Shown: positions 47,791-57,726, counted from the stretch's first letter. The stretch: DNA of 64,000 nucleotides from an uncultured Erythrobacter sp. (GCA_947488155.1 CANKYK010000001.1:992001-1056000), one strand, 5' to 3'. The notes: a model not told the origin generated them from the letters alone. A program made the numbers and translations.

Positions 47791-48443
47791 GCGTTGTCGG
47801 CACTCTTGCTGGCCCGCTCAAACTGCAAAGAAGCAATGTTCAAGCGACGCCGGCCCAAGCCATGCAGCAAAGCCAATTGCGCATATCCTGCCCGCAATGC
47901 ATTCAATTTCGGATCGAGGCCTGCAATTCGAATGGCGATCCCACCATCCGCTTGCCTTTGCAAATGCGCACCTTGTGCCAAGGAACCGGGTGGAAACTCA
48001 ATTTCTGCCGACGGCTGAGACGCGTTTGGCCAGCTTTCCGCGATCTGCGCGGCCATCCGGTCAAACATGGCCTTGTCAGTAGGTGAAAGCGCGGACTGGG
48101 CCGCTATCGCTTGCGGGTCTTTGCCAGCCATAATGCGAGTCATATCAGCGCGCGACAATTCCCCTTCGCTTTGATGGCCGCTCTCGCCTGACAGACTGTC
48201 GAAGTCACCTGATCGTGATCGTACGGAAGAGTTCTGCCCTGGCCTATCTGTGCTTTGCTCAGAAGAACGGCCAGCGTCATCGCCCCCTCTTTCTACCTTT
48301 GCTGAGAATCGCTCGCTCAGCGTTCTGACCTCCGCTTGCCGGCGCGGCGGCTCATTGCTCTTGGATGCCTCCGGTGCCCGGCGCGGAGCGCGCGCGACAC
48401 TGGAATCATTTGCTGCACGGGGAGCCTGGGTCATTGGCGGCAT
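47751..48443 (-). CDS. sctP: SctP-like needle length / substrate-switch protein (putative)
   Basis: A 230-residue protein with a long polar, presumably disordered N-terminal region (residues 1-110) and a small folded C-terminal domain (AIRIAGLDPKLNALRAGYAQ, then RRRLNIASLQFER). This is the layout of injectisome ruler/switch proteins (SctP, FliK-like), and its place beside SctO and SctN fits. The sequence match to known SctP proteins is not clear, so the call leans on position and architecture. It overlaps sctO by 13 bases. Confidence 0.55.
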   Translation of the reverse strand: MPPMTQAPRAANDSSVARAPRRAPEASKSNEPPRRQAEVRTLSERFSAKVERGGDDAGRSSEQSTDRPGQNSSVRSRSGDFDSLSGESGHQSEGELSRADMTRIMAGKDPQAIAAQSALSPTDKAMFDRMAAQIAESWPNASQPSAEIEFPPGSLAQGAHLQRQADGGIAIRIAGLDPKLNALRAGYAQLALLHGLGRRRLNIASLQFERASKSADNAQPGRLSDIPRAV

Positions 48444-48865
48444 TCCTCCGCTGCTTCGTCGGCAATGATCTCACGCCGTAAGGCTTCTGCTTTTCGTTCA
48501 GCCATAGCTTCTTCAGTGATCAGATCAGCCCGTTCTGCAGCGCGTTCATGCTCAGTGCGGGCAACAAGCAAATGCTCACGTGCCTCGCTCAACGCATCAT
48601 AAGCATCGGCGCGCTGCATGCTGGCGTTTTCGCATTTTTCATCAGATACGCGGCGCCATAGCAATGCCTGAGGGTCGGCAGGATTAGAGCGCAGCATAAA
48701 CTCCGCTTCTTCGCGCTGTTCGCGCTCCAATCTATAAACATCATGCGCCTGCTGTGCGGCGGCTGCGCTCGTTAGCTCAGCAGCCTTGGCCTCGCGCCGA
48801 ACCCGCTGCGCGCGCCGCTCTCTCAACTGCGCAATCCGGTTTGCTTGCTGCAATTGCTGGTTCAT
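48431..48865 (-). CDS. sctO: SctO (YscO/FliJ-like) export stalk protein
   Basis: A 144-residue protein that is almost wholly coiled coil and rich in Ala, Arg and Glu (RIAQLRERRAQRVRREAKAA, AREHLLVARTEHERAAERAD). SctO/FliJ proteins form the stalk within the ATPase hexamer. It overlaps sctN by four bases (ATGA), which fits this neighbour relation. Coiled coils carry little family signal, so the name rests on position. Confidence 0.75.
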   Translation of the reverse strand: MNQQLQQANRIAQLRERRAQRVRREAKAAELTSAAAAQQAHDVYRLEREQREEAEFMLRSNPADPQALLWRRVSDEKCENASMQRADAYDALSEAREHLLVARTEHERAAERADLITEEAMAERKAEALRREIIADEAAEECRQ

Positions 48866-50178
48866 AGGATCGCCTCTCCAATCGCTCGCAGCCGGGCGAG
48901 CGTGGTCGCTTGATCGCTGGCATCTTCAGAACGCTGGCACAAAAACGCCTCGATCGCATCGCGCTGTTCTAGCGCCGCATCAGCGAGTGGGTCCTGCCCG
49001 GATTGATACTCGCCCATTTGCAGCAGCAAGTCGATCTCGGACAATTTGGCGAGCATCGCCCTCACCGCTTCTGCGGAGGCAATTTGGCCTGGCCCAGACA
49101 GCTTGCGGAACAACCGAGACTGGCTCGTGGCGATATCGATAGCGGGGAAATGGCCGCGCGCAGCCAACTTGCGCGACAAGTGAATATGGCCATCAAGCAA
49201 AGAGCGGACCTCTTCGCCAACCGGGTCTTCCTCCTCGCCCTCAGTCAGGACAGTGTAGAGCGCGGTGATCGCACCCTCGCCATCCGTCCCTGCGCGCTCA
49301 AACAGTCGCGGAAGCTCGGCAAACACCGAAGGCGGCAGGCCGCGCCTAACGGCAGGTTCGCCGGCAGCCAAGCCGATCTCTCGCAGTGCACGAGCATAGC
49401 GGGTCACGCTATCCATTAGCAGCAAAACATGTTTGCCCTGCGCTCTAAAACCTTCCGCAATCGCGGTTGCCGCGCGCGCAGCCCGGATGCGCTCCATTGC
49501 CGGGCGATCTGACGTGGCGACCACGACGACGGAACGCGCCAACCCCTCATCACCCAGCGTATCAGCAATAAATTCGCGCACCTCGCGGCCGCGCTCTCCG
49601 ATTAGGCCAATTACAATCGCATCGGCCTTTGCTCGGCGAGCCAACATTGCGAGCAGCGTCGACTTCCCACCACCAGCAGCCGCGAAAATTCCCATGCGCT
49701 GACCGATGCCGAGCGTGAGCAAGCCATCGACAGCGCGAACCCCGCTTTCCAGCGCCATATCAATGGGAGGGCGTTCCATAGGCGCGGGCGGAAGCGCAAC
49801 CAGCGGGCGGTCAGGCGACGGAGCGATTGGCCCTGCGCCATCGATAGGTGCACCTTGCGCATCCAGGACGCGGCCCAACAGGCTGTCATTGGCCGGCACA
49901 CGGTCGGCCATTTCGCGCAAAATCACTTCGGCATCAGCGTATAATCCACGCAATTCGCCAAGCGGTGTCAGCAGCATCATATCGCCATCAAATCCGACAA
50001 TTTCTGCGCGCAGCGCCTCTTCACCTTCGGTTGTCGCGATCTCCATGACATCGCCGATGCGGCCGCGCGCGCCTCGCACCCTAAGTGTTGTACCCACCGC
50101 ACCGACCAGCCGACCGCGCTGCTCATACAGCGGCGAACGTAGGCTATCGAACAGAGAGGAGACGCCGGGGTTAGCCAT
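48862..50178 (-). CDS. sctN: SctN secretion ATPase
   Basis: A 438-residue ATPase of the FliI/SctN family. The Walker A loop is FAAAGGGKSTLLAM and Walker B ends LLLMDSVTRYARALREIGL; LIGERGREVREFI and AIDIATSQSRLFRKL are further family marks. It energises unfolding and release of substrates. The frame is open up to 50367, but the family start MANPGVSSLF is at 50178, where the ATG overlaps the sctL stop by eight bases. Confidence 0.95.
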   Translation of the reverse strand: MANPGVSSLFDSLRSPLYEQRGRLVGAVGTTLRVRGARGRIGDVMEIATTEGEEALRAEIVGFDGDMMLLTPLGELRGLYADAEVILREMADRVPANDSLLGRVLDAQGAPIDGAGPIAPSPDRPLVALPPAPMERPPIDMALESGVRAVDGLLTLGIGQRMGIFAAAGGGKSTLLAMLARRAKADAIVIGLIGERGREVREFIADTLGDEGLARSVVVVATSDRPAMERIRAARAATAIAEGFRAQGKHVLLLMDSVTRYARALREIGLAAGEPAVRRGLPPSVFAELPRLFERAGTDGEGAITALYTVLTEGEEEDPVGEEVRSLLDGHIHLSRKLAARGHFPAIDIATSQSRLFRKLSGPGQIASAEAVRAMLAKLSEIDLLLQMGEYQSGQDPLADAALEQRDAIEAFLCQRSEDASDQATTLARLRAIGEAIL

Positions 50179-50767
50179 TGAGGTCGGCCGCACCAACGTC
50201 CCAGCGCGTTCGCAGAGCCGCCATTTGCATCTCAAGGTCAGCGATAATCCGCCCGCCGCCAGCCTCAATTCGGCAACCCATATCTTGCAGTTCTGGGTCA
50301 CCCTCGACCAATCGCGCGCTGCTTTCCGGCAATTGGCTGCGAACCGCATCGACCCATTGCTCAGCAACTACGATCCGCGAGGCTTTGGCGCCTGAGCGAC
50401 TAAGGGTTTGCTCGACCAATCCCGTGACGACCGATGCGTCTTCGCGTGATCCAATCAAATGCTCAACCGCTTCCATCGCCGCGATAGCCGCAGCGCGCTC
50501 ACGCCGAGCATCTTCGCGGGCCATATCTTCATGCAGTTGCACCGTGCATTTGGCGAGCGCATCGCACATTTCTGCCAGCGCCTCTTCGCGGCCCGCAGCA
50601 TGGCCCTCCGCCCGCACCGCGGCTGCGTCGGTCCGAGCTTGATCAGCTATCGCCTTTGCCTCGGCGAGCAGCGCTGCGCTCTCACGAAAATCACTCACAT
50701 TGTCTTTGGCAATCCGAGAAGAGGACGGCCGGACTAAGACATCGCCGCACATAACGAATTCACTCAT
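50171..50767 (-). CDS. sctL: SctL (FliH-like) ATPase regulator
   Basis: A 198-residue protein with an Ala/Glu/Arg-rich coiled coil (about residues 28-95) and a C-terminal domain (RIVVAEQWVDAVRSQLPESS, then ELQDMGCRIEAGGGRIIADL) of the SctL/FliH type, related to V-ATPase subunit E. The LEMQM segment and GGGRIIADLE mark are typical. It links SctN to the cytoplasmic SctQ complex. Neighbours on both sides overlap. Confidence 0.88.
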   Translation of the reverse strand: MSEFVMCGDVLVRPSSSRIAKDNVSDFRESAALLAEAKAIADQARTDAAAVRAEGHAAGREEALAEMCDALAKCTVQLHEDMAREDARRERAAAIAAMEAVEHLIGSREDASVVTGLVEQTLSRSGAKASRIVVAEQWVDAVRSQLPESSARLVEGDPELQDMGCRIEAGGGRIIADLEMQMAALRTRWDVGAADLNG

Positions 50768-51213
50768 TCCGCCAGCTCCATCTCAGGTGTATTCGCCTGC
50801 GCCAAGACTTCTGCTGCAAGCTCAGCCAATGGTGCGAACTCGCGGTGCCGCTGGATCCTTTCGACCAGCGCCTCACCTTGTTCCACCAGCTCGACAGGCG
50901 TTGGCAGGTCGTCAGTGAGAAATTCTGCTCTAAGCTGATCTGTATCGGCATCGCAGATCGCATCGAACCGATCTTCCCCGACGAACGCAGCCAAGGCCGC
51001 AAGCCGGGCACCATTGAGCTCCGCATCAATCGCCGGACGTGCATGAAGCAAGCCAATGGTCACGACCAGCTCACTATGGCGTTCCTGCTCCGCGACGCTC
51101 CAGTCGGGTGGATCGACCAGATCGCTAAATGTGGGCAGGCTCTCTCCACGCAGCCGGGCGGCAAATCGCTGCGCGCGCGCTGGCAATCCTTCACTTAGCC
51201 CCTCAACCGCCAT
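50764..51213 (-). CDS. sctK: SctK-like cytoplasmic accessory protein (putative)
   Basis: A 149-residue soluble protein with no clear family motif. It lies between sctJ and sctL, where SctK is found in other injectisomes, and is coupled to both by overlaps of four and eleven bases. SctK proteins are poorly conserved in sequence and help place SctQ at the base of the machine. The call is made on position alone. Confidence 0.5.
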   Translation of the reverse strand: MAVEGLSEGLPARAQRFAARLRGESLPTFSDLVDPPDWSVAEQERHSELVVTIGLLHARPAIDAELNGARLAALAAFVGEDRFDAICDADTDQLRAEFLTDDLPTPVELVEQGEALVERIQRHREFAPLAELAAEVLAQANTPEMELAE

Positions 51214-52000
51214 GGCTCATCCCAATTGACTGTTCGACCGGAGCTCTGGATTTTGATCGACGACGGCGACCGCGCCACAATTGCAATGCGCAAAGCCCGA
51301 GCAGGCCGACGCCCAAAACAGCAGCCAGCGTGACCAGAATTTCGCTGAGCTGGTAAGTTGGCGCATTCGACGTCACCACAGGCAATGGTTTCGCCTCAGT
51401 CATTGCGACGCTGACCTTTTCGTACTCCAGCCCTTCAATGCTGTTGGTAACCAGAGCCTTGATCGCGGCGGTCTGCGCTCTGAGATCAAAGCCTTCGCGA
51501 TACTTCACAAAAACCGATGCCGAGGGAGGATTAGCAACGCCGGTCAGCACATCCGTCTCAGGCAAAGCGAGGTGGACACGGGCCTCAACCACCCCGTCAA
51601 ATTCGCTGATCGTATGGGATAACTCTTGGCTCAGACCATAAACCAACCGAGCGCGTTCAGCCAAAGAGGACGAGGTGAAGCCCTCCTTTTTGAACACCGT
51701 GCCCAGCGATTCATATTGATCACGCGGCAGGCCATTTTGCCGCAGAACCTCTACCGAGCGCGCAAAATCCCCTTGGGCGACGGTGACGGTGAAGACGCCC
51801 TTTTCACCTGGGCTCTTACCGCTCTCGATGCCCGCTCGTTCCAACACGGCGACCATCTCATTGGCTTCCCGCTCAGCCACATCGCGGTACAATTCCTGCC
51901 CGCTGCAAGCCGCCACGACGACCATCAAAACCAGCGCAGCCAAGCCACGTAGACCTCGCTGCAGACCTGAGCCAATTGATCCAACCTGTCCGCTGCCCAT
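51203..52000 (-). CDS. sctJ: SctJ inner-membrane ring lipoprotein
   Basis: A 265-residue lipoprotein of the YscJ/FliF family. It has a signal peptide with lipobox LMVVVAACSG, LYRDVAEREANEMVAVLERA, FTVTVAQGDFARSVEVLRQNGLPR and LSHTISEFDGVVEARVHLAL (ring-building motifs). A C-terminal transmembrane helix is followed by a basic tail (about residues 222-245). It forms the inner ring of the basal body. I use ATG 52000, with AAGGTGA upstream; the frame continues to 52060 inside sctI. Confidence 0.93.
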   Translation of the reverse strand: MGSGQVGSIGSGLQRGLRGLAALVLMVVVAACSGQELYRDVAEREANEMVAVLERAGIESGKSPGEKGVFTVTVAQGDFARSVEVLRQNGLPRDQYESLGTVFKKEGFTSSSLAERARLVYGLSQELSHTISEFDGVVEARVHLALPETDVLTGVANPPSASVFVKYREGFDLRAQTAAIKALVTNSIEGLEYEKVSVAMTEAKPLPVVTSNAPTYQLSEILVTLAAVLGVGLLGLCALQLWRGRRRRSKSRAPVEQSIGMSHGG

Positions 52001-52007
52001 AGTCACC

Positions 52008-52427
52008 TTACCCCTGTTGCCGGAACAATTGTTGCAGCCCGTCTGCGCTGCGATTGGCAATGTTCGAGGTCAGCTGACACTGGAACATAAACTCCTGGCA
52101 CTTCATCGTCAGCTGCACGATCTCGCCCGGTGTCAGCTCGCCATTGCTGGCCTGCGCTGACTGCGCGAAATCCGTCACTGAGCGCGCTTGCACATCGATC
52201 CCGTCAAGCGCCCGCAGCATGTTGCCAAGCGGGGCGGGAAGATCAGCTCGATTGACCCCGCTCGCGCTGGAGGCCTTGTCGATCGCTTGCGCAAAGCGTG
52301 CGGCTTCTGTGCCTTGCGCCCCTTGGGCAGAAGCCGACGGGCCGAGCGAAATGGTGCGGTCTGCCCCTCCGCTGGACTGCTGCACCCCGCCGGGAAGCAT
52401 GGCCGCCGTGAGTAGCTCGATACTCAT
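52008..52427 (-). CDS. sctI: SctI inner rod protein
   Basis: A 139-residue protein whose C-terminal 50 residues (LTPGEIVQLTMKCQEFMFQC, then NRSADGLQQLFRQQG) are typical of YscI/EscI/HrpB inner rod proteins that anchor the needle. The N-terminal part is polar and unstructured, as in this family. It follows sctF by three bases and precedes sctJ by seven, with matching co-translation. Confidence 0.85.
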   Translation of the reverse strand: MSIELLTAAMLPGGVQQSSGGADRTISLGPSASAQGAQGTEAARFAQAIDKASSASGVNRADLPAPLGNMLRALDGIDVQARSVTDFAQSAQASNGELTPGEIVQLTMKCQEFMFQCQLTSNIANRSADGLQQLFRQQG

Positions 52428-52430
52428 GGA

Positions 52431-52733
52431 TCAGTTCTTCCGAGCCATCGTCTCAAGCGCTTTCGAAACGCTGTCGAGCGAAGTGTGGCTGCTCTGGGCC
52501 ATAAAGCTCATGCGCATAGATTCCGCCGTTAGCTTGGTGATTTCAGACGGGCTGTCGGCCCCTTCTTCACCGCTAATCACATTGGCTTGCTGCTCAATCT
52601 TTGATGCCTGATTGTCGAGCGCAGAACCCCAGGCCCCAGCAAAGGCTTCAAACCAACTGCGATTACGGCTGCTGGTAAACATTGATGGGCTGGAGCTTAA
52701 ATTTGCCAATACCCTTCCACTAATATCTGTCAT
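52431..52733 (-). CDS. sctF: SctF-type needle subunit (putative)
   Basis: A 100-residue helical protein without a signal peptide. It has a helix (SWFEAFAGAWGSALDNQASK), a turn carrying DSPSEI, and a C-terminal helix ending LETMARKN. Size, helix-turn-helix outline with a Pro-containing turn, and place between sctD and sctI match needle proteins. Sequence similarity to classical needles is low. Its C-terminus shares a pattern with the protein at 42704-43348 (EI-x-TKLT and AL-x-x-MAR). Confidence 0.68.
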   Translation of the reverse strand: MTDISGRVLANLSSSPSMFTSSRNRSWFEAFAGAWGSALDNQASKIEQQANVISGEEGADSPSEITKLTAESMRMSFMAQSSHTSLDSVSKALETMARKN

Positions 52734-52769
52734 GTCACTTCCTTTCGTACTCGGCTCAATTTTCTCGTT

Positions 52770-53942
52770 TCACATCACTAGAGTGTCGCGCATCCCTTCA
52801 CGCTCTACGGTCACCTGACCTTCGCCAATCTCAACGATTTTGTGGCCGGTTGGCAGGCTCGCACCAACGAACCAGCGCGTCCCGTCTTCGGTCACCAAAT
52901 AGCCGGGGTCACCCGCCACAAAGCTCGCCGCGCCATATCCCGGTGCGTTGAAGAAATAGGCGAGATCACTGCCTCCGCGATTGGGGTCTGATCGAAACTC
53001 AACCGAGCGGACATGCGGCAGGTCTTTCTGAACCAGAGCAGTCAGTTCGCCTTGCTTGTCCTTGGGCAGAAACGGCCCTTCGATTATCAAACCACTTGCA
53101 CCTGCTGGCAAAGCGCGTGCGTCAATTTTCTGCGCGGACAGCAGGTCGGTTGCGGTTTCCGCTGCTTGCGAAAGCGTCTCAACCCCAACGAACAAAGAAG
53201 GATGCTCTGCCGTCGCCCATTCGCGCAATTGAAGCAGAGCGCTCTCATTAGGCACTAGGCCAGTTACCGCGAGCGCGCCTGTGTCCGCTGCCCGTCCAAC
53301 TTCAAGGCCCCGAAACCCTTGATCAACCAGAGCAAGCTCAATGGCCGTGGGATCATCGGCATCGGGGCTAAGCGCGGTGTTCCCAAAGAACGCACCGCCT
53401 GCAATGACTAGCAGCGCTGCACCGATCAGGCCCAGCTTTCCGGCGGTCCACTCGATCCCGGCAATCTTTGTGCGAGTGGGCTGAGAGCGCAGCGCCAATC
53501 GCTCGCCCATATCTGTCGCAGGCAGAGCGTCAGCTTCCTGCAAAGCGACGACCATGGTCTCACTGGCCGCTTCGCTCGCGTCCGACCAACGCTCTTCATC
53601 ATTGCCACCGATCGCAAATTGGAGATCGCCAATCTGAACCGGAAGATAGGGTTCCAGCACCAGCTTTTCGCCCGCCCCCATATCACGACCCAGCACCACT
53701 GCCTCACCAGCGATGATTTCAAGCATTGGGCGTTTTCCGCAGGTTGCGAGCCTTAGCGCGCAGCCTTTCGTCGAGCGGTCACGCAGGACGATATCGTTTT
53801 CAAAACTGTGACCAATCGCCAGCGAACGACCAGGCGGCAGACTGTGTTCTGCACCTTGCGAGCGCCCGTTCAGCACCCGTAGCGTGAGCGTTATGCTCTC
53901 ACCGGCCTCATGCACCTCGGCAACTGACGAATGCGCGTTCAT
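52770..53942 (-). CDS. sctD: SctD basal body protein
   Basis: A 390-residue single-pass protein: an N-terminal FHA-like cytoplasmic domain (about residues 20-115), a transmembrane helix (KLGLIGAALLVIAGGAFFG, about residues 163-182) and periplasmic ring-building modules. This is the YscD/SctD layout; together with SctJ it makes the inner ring and contacts the secretin. It overlaps sctC by four bases. Confidence 0.85.
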   Translation of the reverse strand: MNAHSSVAEVHEAGESITLTLRVLNGRSQGAEHSLPPGRSLAIGHSFENDIVLRDRSTKGCALRLATCGKRPMLEIIAGEAVVLGRDMGAGEKLVLEPYLPVQIGDLQFAIGGNDEERWSDASEAASETMVVALQEADALPATDMGERLALRSQPTRTKIAGIEWTAGKLGLIGAALLVIAGGAFFGNTALSPDADDPTAIELALVDQGFRGLEVGRAADTGALAVTGLVPNESALLQLREWATAEHPSLFVGVETLSQAAETATDLLSAQKIDARALPAGASGLIIEGPFLPKDKQGELTALVQKDLPHVRSVEFRSDPNRGGSDLAYFFNAPGYGAASFVAGDPGYLVTEDGTRWFVGASLPTGHKIVEIGEGQVTVEREGMRDTLVM

Positions 53943-55750
53943 CGGCGCTGTCTCGGAGTGATCGGCTCTTCGCCGCGCAATTGCTCCATGGATAAAGGCT
54001 CGACCTCATTCGCGGACAGTTGAGAGGTGCCAAGATTGCTGATCCTGGGCGTCAACAGGAAGAGGCGTTCATAGTGATCCTCACCTTTGCGGCGCTTACG
54101 AAACAGCTGACCAAGTCCAGGGATGTCGCCCAAAACCGGGGTTTTGCGCTTCCGATCATACGTCGTTGTCCGGGTCATACCGCCCAGCATCACACTCTCA
54201 CCCTGGCGCACGATCATATGCGTTGCCAAATTGGCACCGCCGGTCACGGGCACTCCGTCGATGACCATGCCGTTGAGCTGGGTGTCGTCGATCTCAACCT
54301 GCATACGGATCCGCATTTCACCGCCATCTTCGATCGCAGATGGTCGCACCCTCATTGTCAGACCATAATCGACCGTAACCGCATCAACCTCGCGCTCACC
54401 CTCAAGCTTGATCACTTGCTGGGTGCTGTCTCCAAAGGAGGCTACCTCATTATTCAATGAGGAAAGTGATTGCCGGGTCACAACCCGAACGGCGCCGCGC
54501 TCCTCCAACGCCTTCACCCGAGCAATGAACAGCTTTCCATCACCACTCAGATAGCCACCAGTGATCCCGCCCGGGCCGAAGTTTGGGCCGCCGCCAAACA
54601 GCAATCCAAGGCTCTCAATCCCGAAACCGAAATCAAGGCCAAGCTCTTTAAGTTTCGTGACATTGAGCTCTAGGATCGTAACCTGCGTCTCAACGATCAG
54701 CGGCTCAATATCGAGGTTCGCGATCAACTGCTCATAGACGCCCATGGTTTCCGGGCGATCTCGCACGATCACAGCGTTGACTGTTGAATCGGCGGAAATG
54801 CGCGGTCCATTCAAGTCACGTTCGAATTCTCGCTGGTCACCATCGTCCCGGCGACTGAAATCGCGATCTCGATCATCAAATGGTCGGTCGCGTAGGCTAC
54901 GAAGCCCGGTGGTGGTGTATTCATTGGTGGAGTTCGAAGTGACATTGCCAACTTGCCGGCCATCACCCATCTGCTCCTGAAGGACAGTCGCAACCCCTGG
55001 AATAATCGTCAGCAAGTCAGAATTGCGCACCGGTCGATCGGCTGCACTGCGATATTTCAGATAGAAAATGCGCACTTCAAACGGACTGCGAAGACCCGCG
55101 TGCCGGATCACTTCCGAACGAACGCTGGCACGGGCAAGCGGCGCACGGAGCAAAGGCGAGGCGACAAGAGGCCGTGTCTTTGCAACTGGAACAACAGGCG
55201 CGGGAGCGGATAGCGCCTGAGTTTGCAATTGGCCAGCCATGTGCTCAACCTTGTCGAGAAAGGACGGCACTCCTGTTGCCAGAACCATCCCGTTCCTAGT
55301 CTGGACCGTGTTGACCTTATCCGTTAGGCCCATCGACTCGACCTGATCTCGAACCTTCTCGCCAGCAAACGTAGGGATGGATCGGCTCGAAATCTCATCA
55401 TTGCTGTAAACCCGGGCAACCGAACCATCCCAGTAAACAACAAGTCCATAGGCACGCGAGATTGTGCCCCAAATCGTCAGTGGATCGTCTTTGAAGACCC
55501 CTTGAACCTTGCCTTTCACCCCCGTGCTGACCTTTGCGCGAAGGCCCGCTTCGCTAAACAGATCTGCAACAAAGTCGCGCACATCCTGACCACGCGCGCT
55601 GATCGATATCGGGCTCTCTTCAAACGGTACCTCCCCAGCGGTTGCACCCACTGGGGAGAGCAAGGCTGCTAAGCTGAGGCCGGCCATTATCGGCCTGCGC
55701 ATAACGCCCTTCAAAATAGGGAAAATCGAACGGGTGTTTAGGGGATTCAC
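53939..55750 (-). CDS. sctC: SctC outer-membrane secretin
   Basis: A 603-residue secretin with a signal peptide (IMAGLSLAALLSPVGATAG), N0/N1 domains (ISISARGQDVRDFVADLFSE), and a long Asp/Arg-rich insert near residues 300-320. The C-terminal secretin barrel carries VTGGANLATHMIVRQGESVM and TPVLGDIPGLGQLF. It forms the outer-membrane channel. A secretin is a diagnostic difference from flagella, so this locus is an injectisome. Its start overlaps the sctV stop by four bases. Confidence 0.95.
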   Translation of the reverse strand: MNPLNTRSIFPILKGVMRRPIMAGLSLAALLSPVGATAGEVPFEESPISISARGQDVRDFVADLFSEAGLRAKVSTGVKGKVQGVFKDDPLTIWGTISRAYGLVVYWDGSVARVYSNDEISSRSIPTFAGEKVRDQVESMGLTDKVNTVQTRNGMVLATGVPSFLDKVEHMAGQLQTQALSAPAPVVPVAKTRPLVASPLLRAPLARASVRSEVIRHAGLRSPFEVRIFYLKYRSAADRPVRNSDLLTIIPGVATVLQEQMGDGRQVGNVTSNSTNEYTTTGLRSLRDRPFDDRDRDFSRRDDGDQREFERDLNGPRISADSTVNAVIVRDRPETMGVYEQLIANLDIEPLIVETQVTILELNVTKLKELGLDFGFGIESLGLLFGGGPNFGPGGITGGYLSGDGKLFIARVKALEERGAVRVVTRQSLSSLNNEVASFGDSTQQVIKLEGEREVDAVTVDYGLTMRVRPSAIEDGGEMRIRMQVEIDDTQLNGMVIDGVPVTGGANLATHMIVRQGESVMLGGMTRTTTYDRKRKTPVLGDIPGLGQLFRKRRKGEDHYERLFLLTPRISNLGTSQLSANEVEPLSMEQLRGEEPITPRQRR

Positions 55751-57726
55751 TCCGCAGCCTCCGCATAAATTTCGTCCGGCTCGGCTGCGTGGGCAACCAA
55801 ATCCGGAGCGATGTCGAGTTGCCGCACCACATCAAGTGGGACAGCGGGGTTTAATTCGTTAAAACTCAAAACTGGAACATCAAACAGATCGGCCGCACAC
55901 ACGAGGCGCAATGGCCGGCGCAAATCTTGCGCAGTCAGGATGGCGCGGGCGCCCCCAGCCTCTACTTCCTGCCCGATCAATTTCACGAGATCACGCATGC
56001 GTAGAGGATCAACAGCCAAGCGCGGCTGGCCATCAATGCTCGTCAATGTAGCTCGGATCGCATCTTCTGCGCGCGGACCGATCATCATCACTTTCAGACG
56101 GCCATCCTCACATAACGGCGCAACAATGTTCCGCCTCAAAGCGATGCGGACTCGCGCTGCAATCATATGCGCCTCACGCTCGGTTTGGCCGGCCTCGCTG
56201 ATCGCAGCGATGCAATCGCGCATATTGCGCAATGACACCTGCTCATCAGCCAGGATACGCAGAACCTCGAGGATGGTCTGAATCGGCACGGCGCGAACCG
56301 CCTCTTTCACCACCTCTGGATGGGTCTCGCCCAAAACATCAAGCTGATCGGTGACCTCTTGCAGGCCGAGGAACAGGGTCAGATTGCGGCGGAGCAGCTC
56401 GCGCATAAATGCAGGCAGACGTTCCTGAATTTGCTCGGGCTTTTCGCACGCTGCACCAAGCGGAGCGTCATAGGCGAGCAGCTCCCAACTTCCTTCGGAT
56501 GCATGATCCGCCATCCGCTGCACTCGTAGCGCCGGAAGGGCGACGCCGGACACCATTTGTAGATCGTCTTTGGCCGCATCCAGTTCACTCGTCAAAAGCG
56601 CCATTTTGCTAGCGCTCATTGCACCCCATTGGAGCGACAGAACCAGTGGCTCGACCTGCGGAGCGGGGCGCGCCTTCAGGATGATTTCCTCCGCGATGGG
56701 CGCATCGTCGTCTTGCCCGCGCGCTGCGAATTCACGCATTTTCCGCCCGAGTACTGGATCACGCCAAGCGCCCACCAACATCAGCGTAAGTCCTAGAGCG
56801 CAGAACACCGCCCAAGGAAAACCCGGTATCAGTCCGAGCGCCAGAGCGATCGCACCTGCAGCAATGAGTGTACCAGGGCGTGCACCGATTTCAGAGAAGA
56901 TCGCAGGTGCAAGGTCAGGTTTCGTGCTTGGATCATTGCTACGCGTAACCAGCAATCCGGCAGCAAGCGCGCATAAAAACGCCGGGATTTGAGCAACAAG
57001 CCCATCGCCAACCGTCAGAATGGAAAACGTTGCAGCGGCCTCACCCAGTGAGAGACCATGGTACAGTGAGCCGACCGCGATGCCACCGATAAGATTGATA
57101 ACCACGATCACGATTGTGGCAATTGCATCGCCTTTTACGAATTTCATGGCGCCATCGAGGCTACCGTAGAGTCGGCTTTCCTGCTCCAATTCGCTACGCT
57201 TCTTGCGCGCCTCATCTTTGCTCAGCATCCCAGACCGCAGGTCACTATCAATCGAAAGCTGCTTGCCCGGCATCGCATCTAGGCTGAAGCGTGCGCACAC
57301 CTCCGCGACCCGCTCCGAGCCTTTCGAGATCACGATAAACTGCACGACTGTGATGATCAGGAAGACGACGAGCCCGACAATGATATTCCCGCCAGCTGCC
57401 GTTTCGCCAAATTCAGTGATGATTTGACCGCCATCCATTTCGGTCAAGATCATCCGTGTGGTCGCCACACTAATCGCAAGCCGCGCAACGGTCGTGAACA
57501 ACAGGATCGAGGGGAAAGTAGAGAATTCGAGCGGGTGGCGAACGCCAATAACAGCTATCACAAGCAGAGCGGCGGCAGTGAGGTTGAAGGCAATGAACAC
57601 ATCCAGCATCGCTGGAGGCATTGGCAAAATGAACATTGCGAAAATTGCTACCAGCCCACCGATCACGACCAGCTGGGCCGTTGGAACCGCCGATGCGGCA
57701 TTTTTGAGCTTCGCGCTGAGCGCCAT
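55747..57726 (-). CDS. sctV: SctV export gate protein
   Basis: A 659-residue FHIPEP-family protein with about eight transmembrane helices in the first 310 residues, including PLEFSTFPSILLFTTVARLA, MPGKQLSIDSDLRSGMLSKD and GDAIATIVIVVINLIGGIAV. The large cytoplasmic domain forms a nonamer that receives substrates. Its start codon shares one base with the stop of the lytic transglycosylase gene (TGATG), so translation is coupled. Confidence 0.96.
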   Translation of the reverse strand: MALSAKLKNAASAVPTAQLVVIGGLVAIFAMFILPMPPAMLDVFIAFNLTAAALLVIAVIGVRHPLEFSTFPSILLFTTVARLAISVATTRMILTEMDGGQIITEFGETAAGGNIIVGLVVFLIITVVQFIVISKGSERVAEVCARFSLDAMPGKQLSIDSDLRSGMLSKDEARKKRSELEQESRLYGSLDGAMKFVKGDAIATIVIVVINLIGGIAVGSLYHGLSLGEAAATFSILTVGDGLVAQIPAFLCALAAGLLVTRSNDPSTKPDLAPAIFSEIGARPGTLIAAGAIALALGLIPGFPWAVFCALGLTLMLVGAWRDPVLGRKMREFAARGQDDDAPIAEEIILKARPAPQVEPLVLSLQWGAMSASKMALLTSELDAAKDDLQMVSGVALPALRVQRMADHASEGSWELLAYDAPLGAACEKPEQIQERLPAFMRELLRRNLTLFLGLQEVTDQLDVLGETHPEVVKEAVRAVPIQTILEVLRILADEQVSLRNMRDCIAAISEAGQTEREAHMIAARVRIALRRNIVAPLCEDGRLKVMMIGPRAEDAIRATLTSIDGQPRLAVDPLRMRDLVKLIGQEVEAGGARAILTAQDLRRPLRLVCAADLFDVPVLSFNELNPAVPLDVVRQLDIAPDLVAHAAEPDEIYAEAAE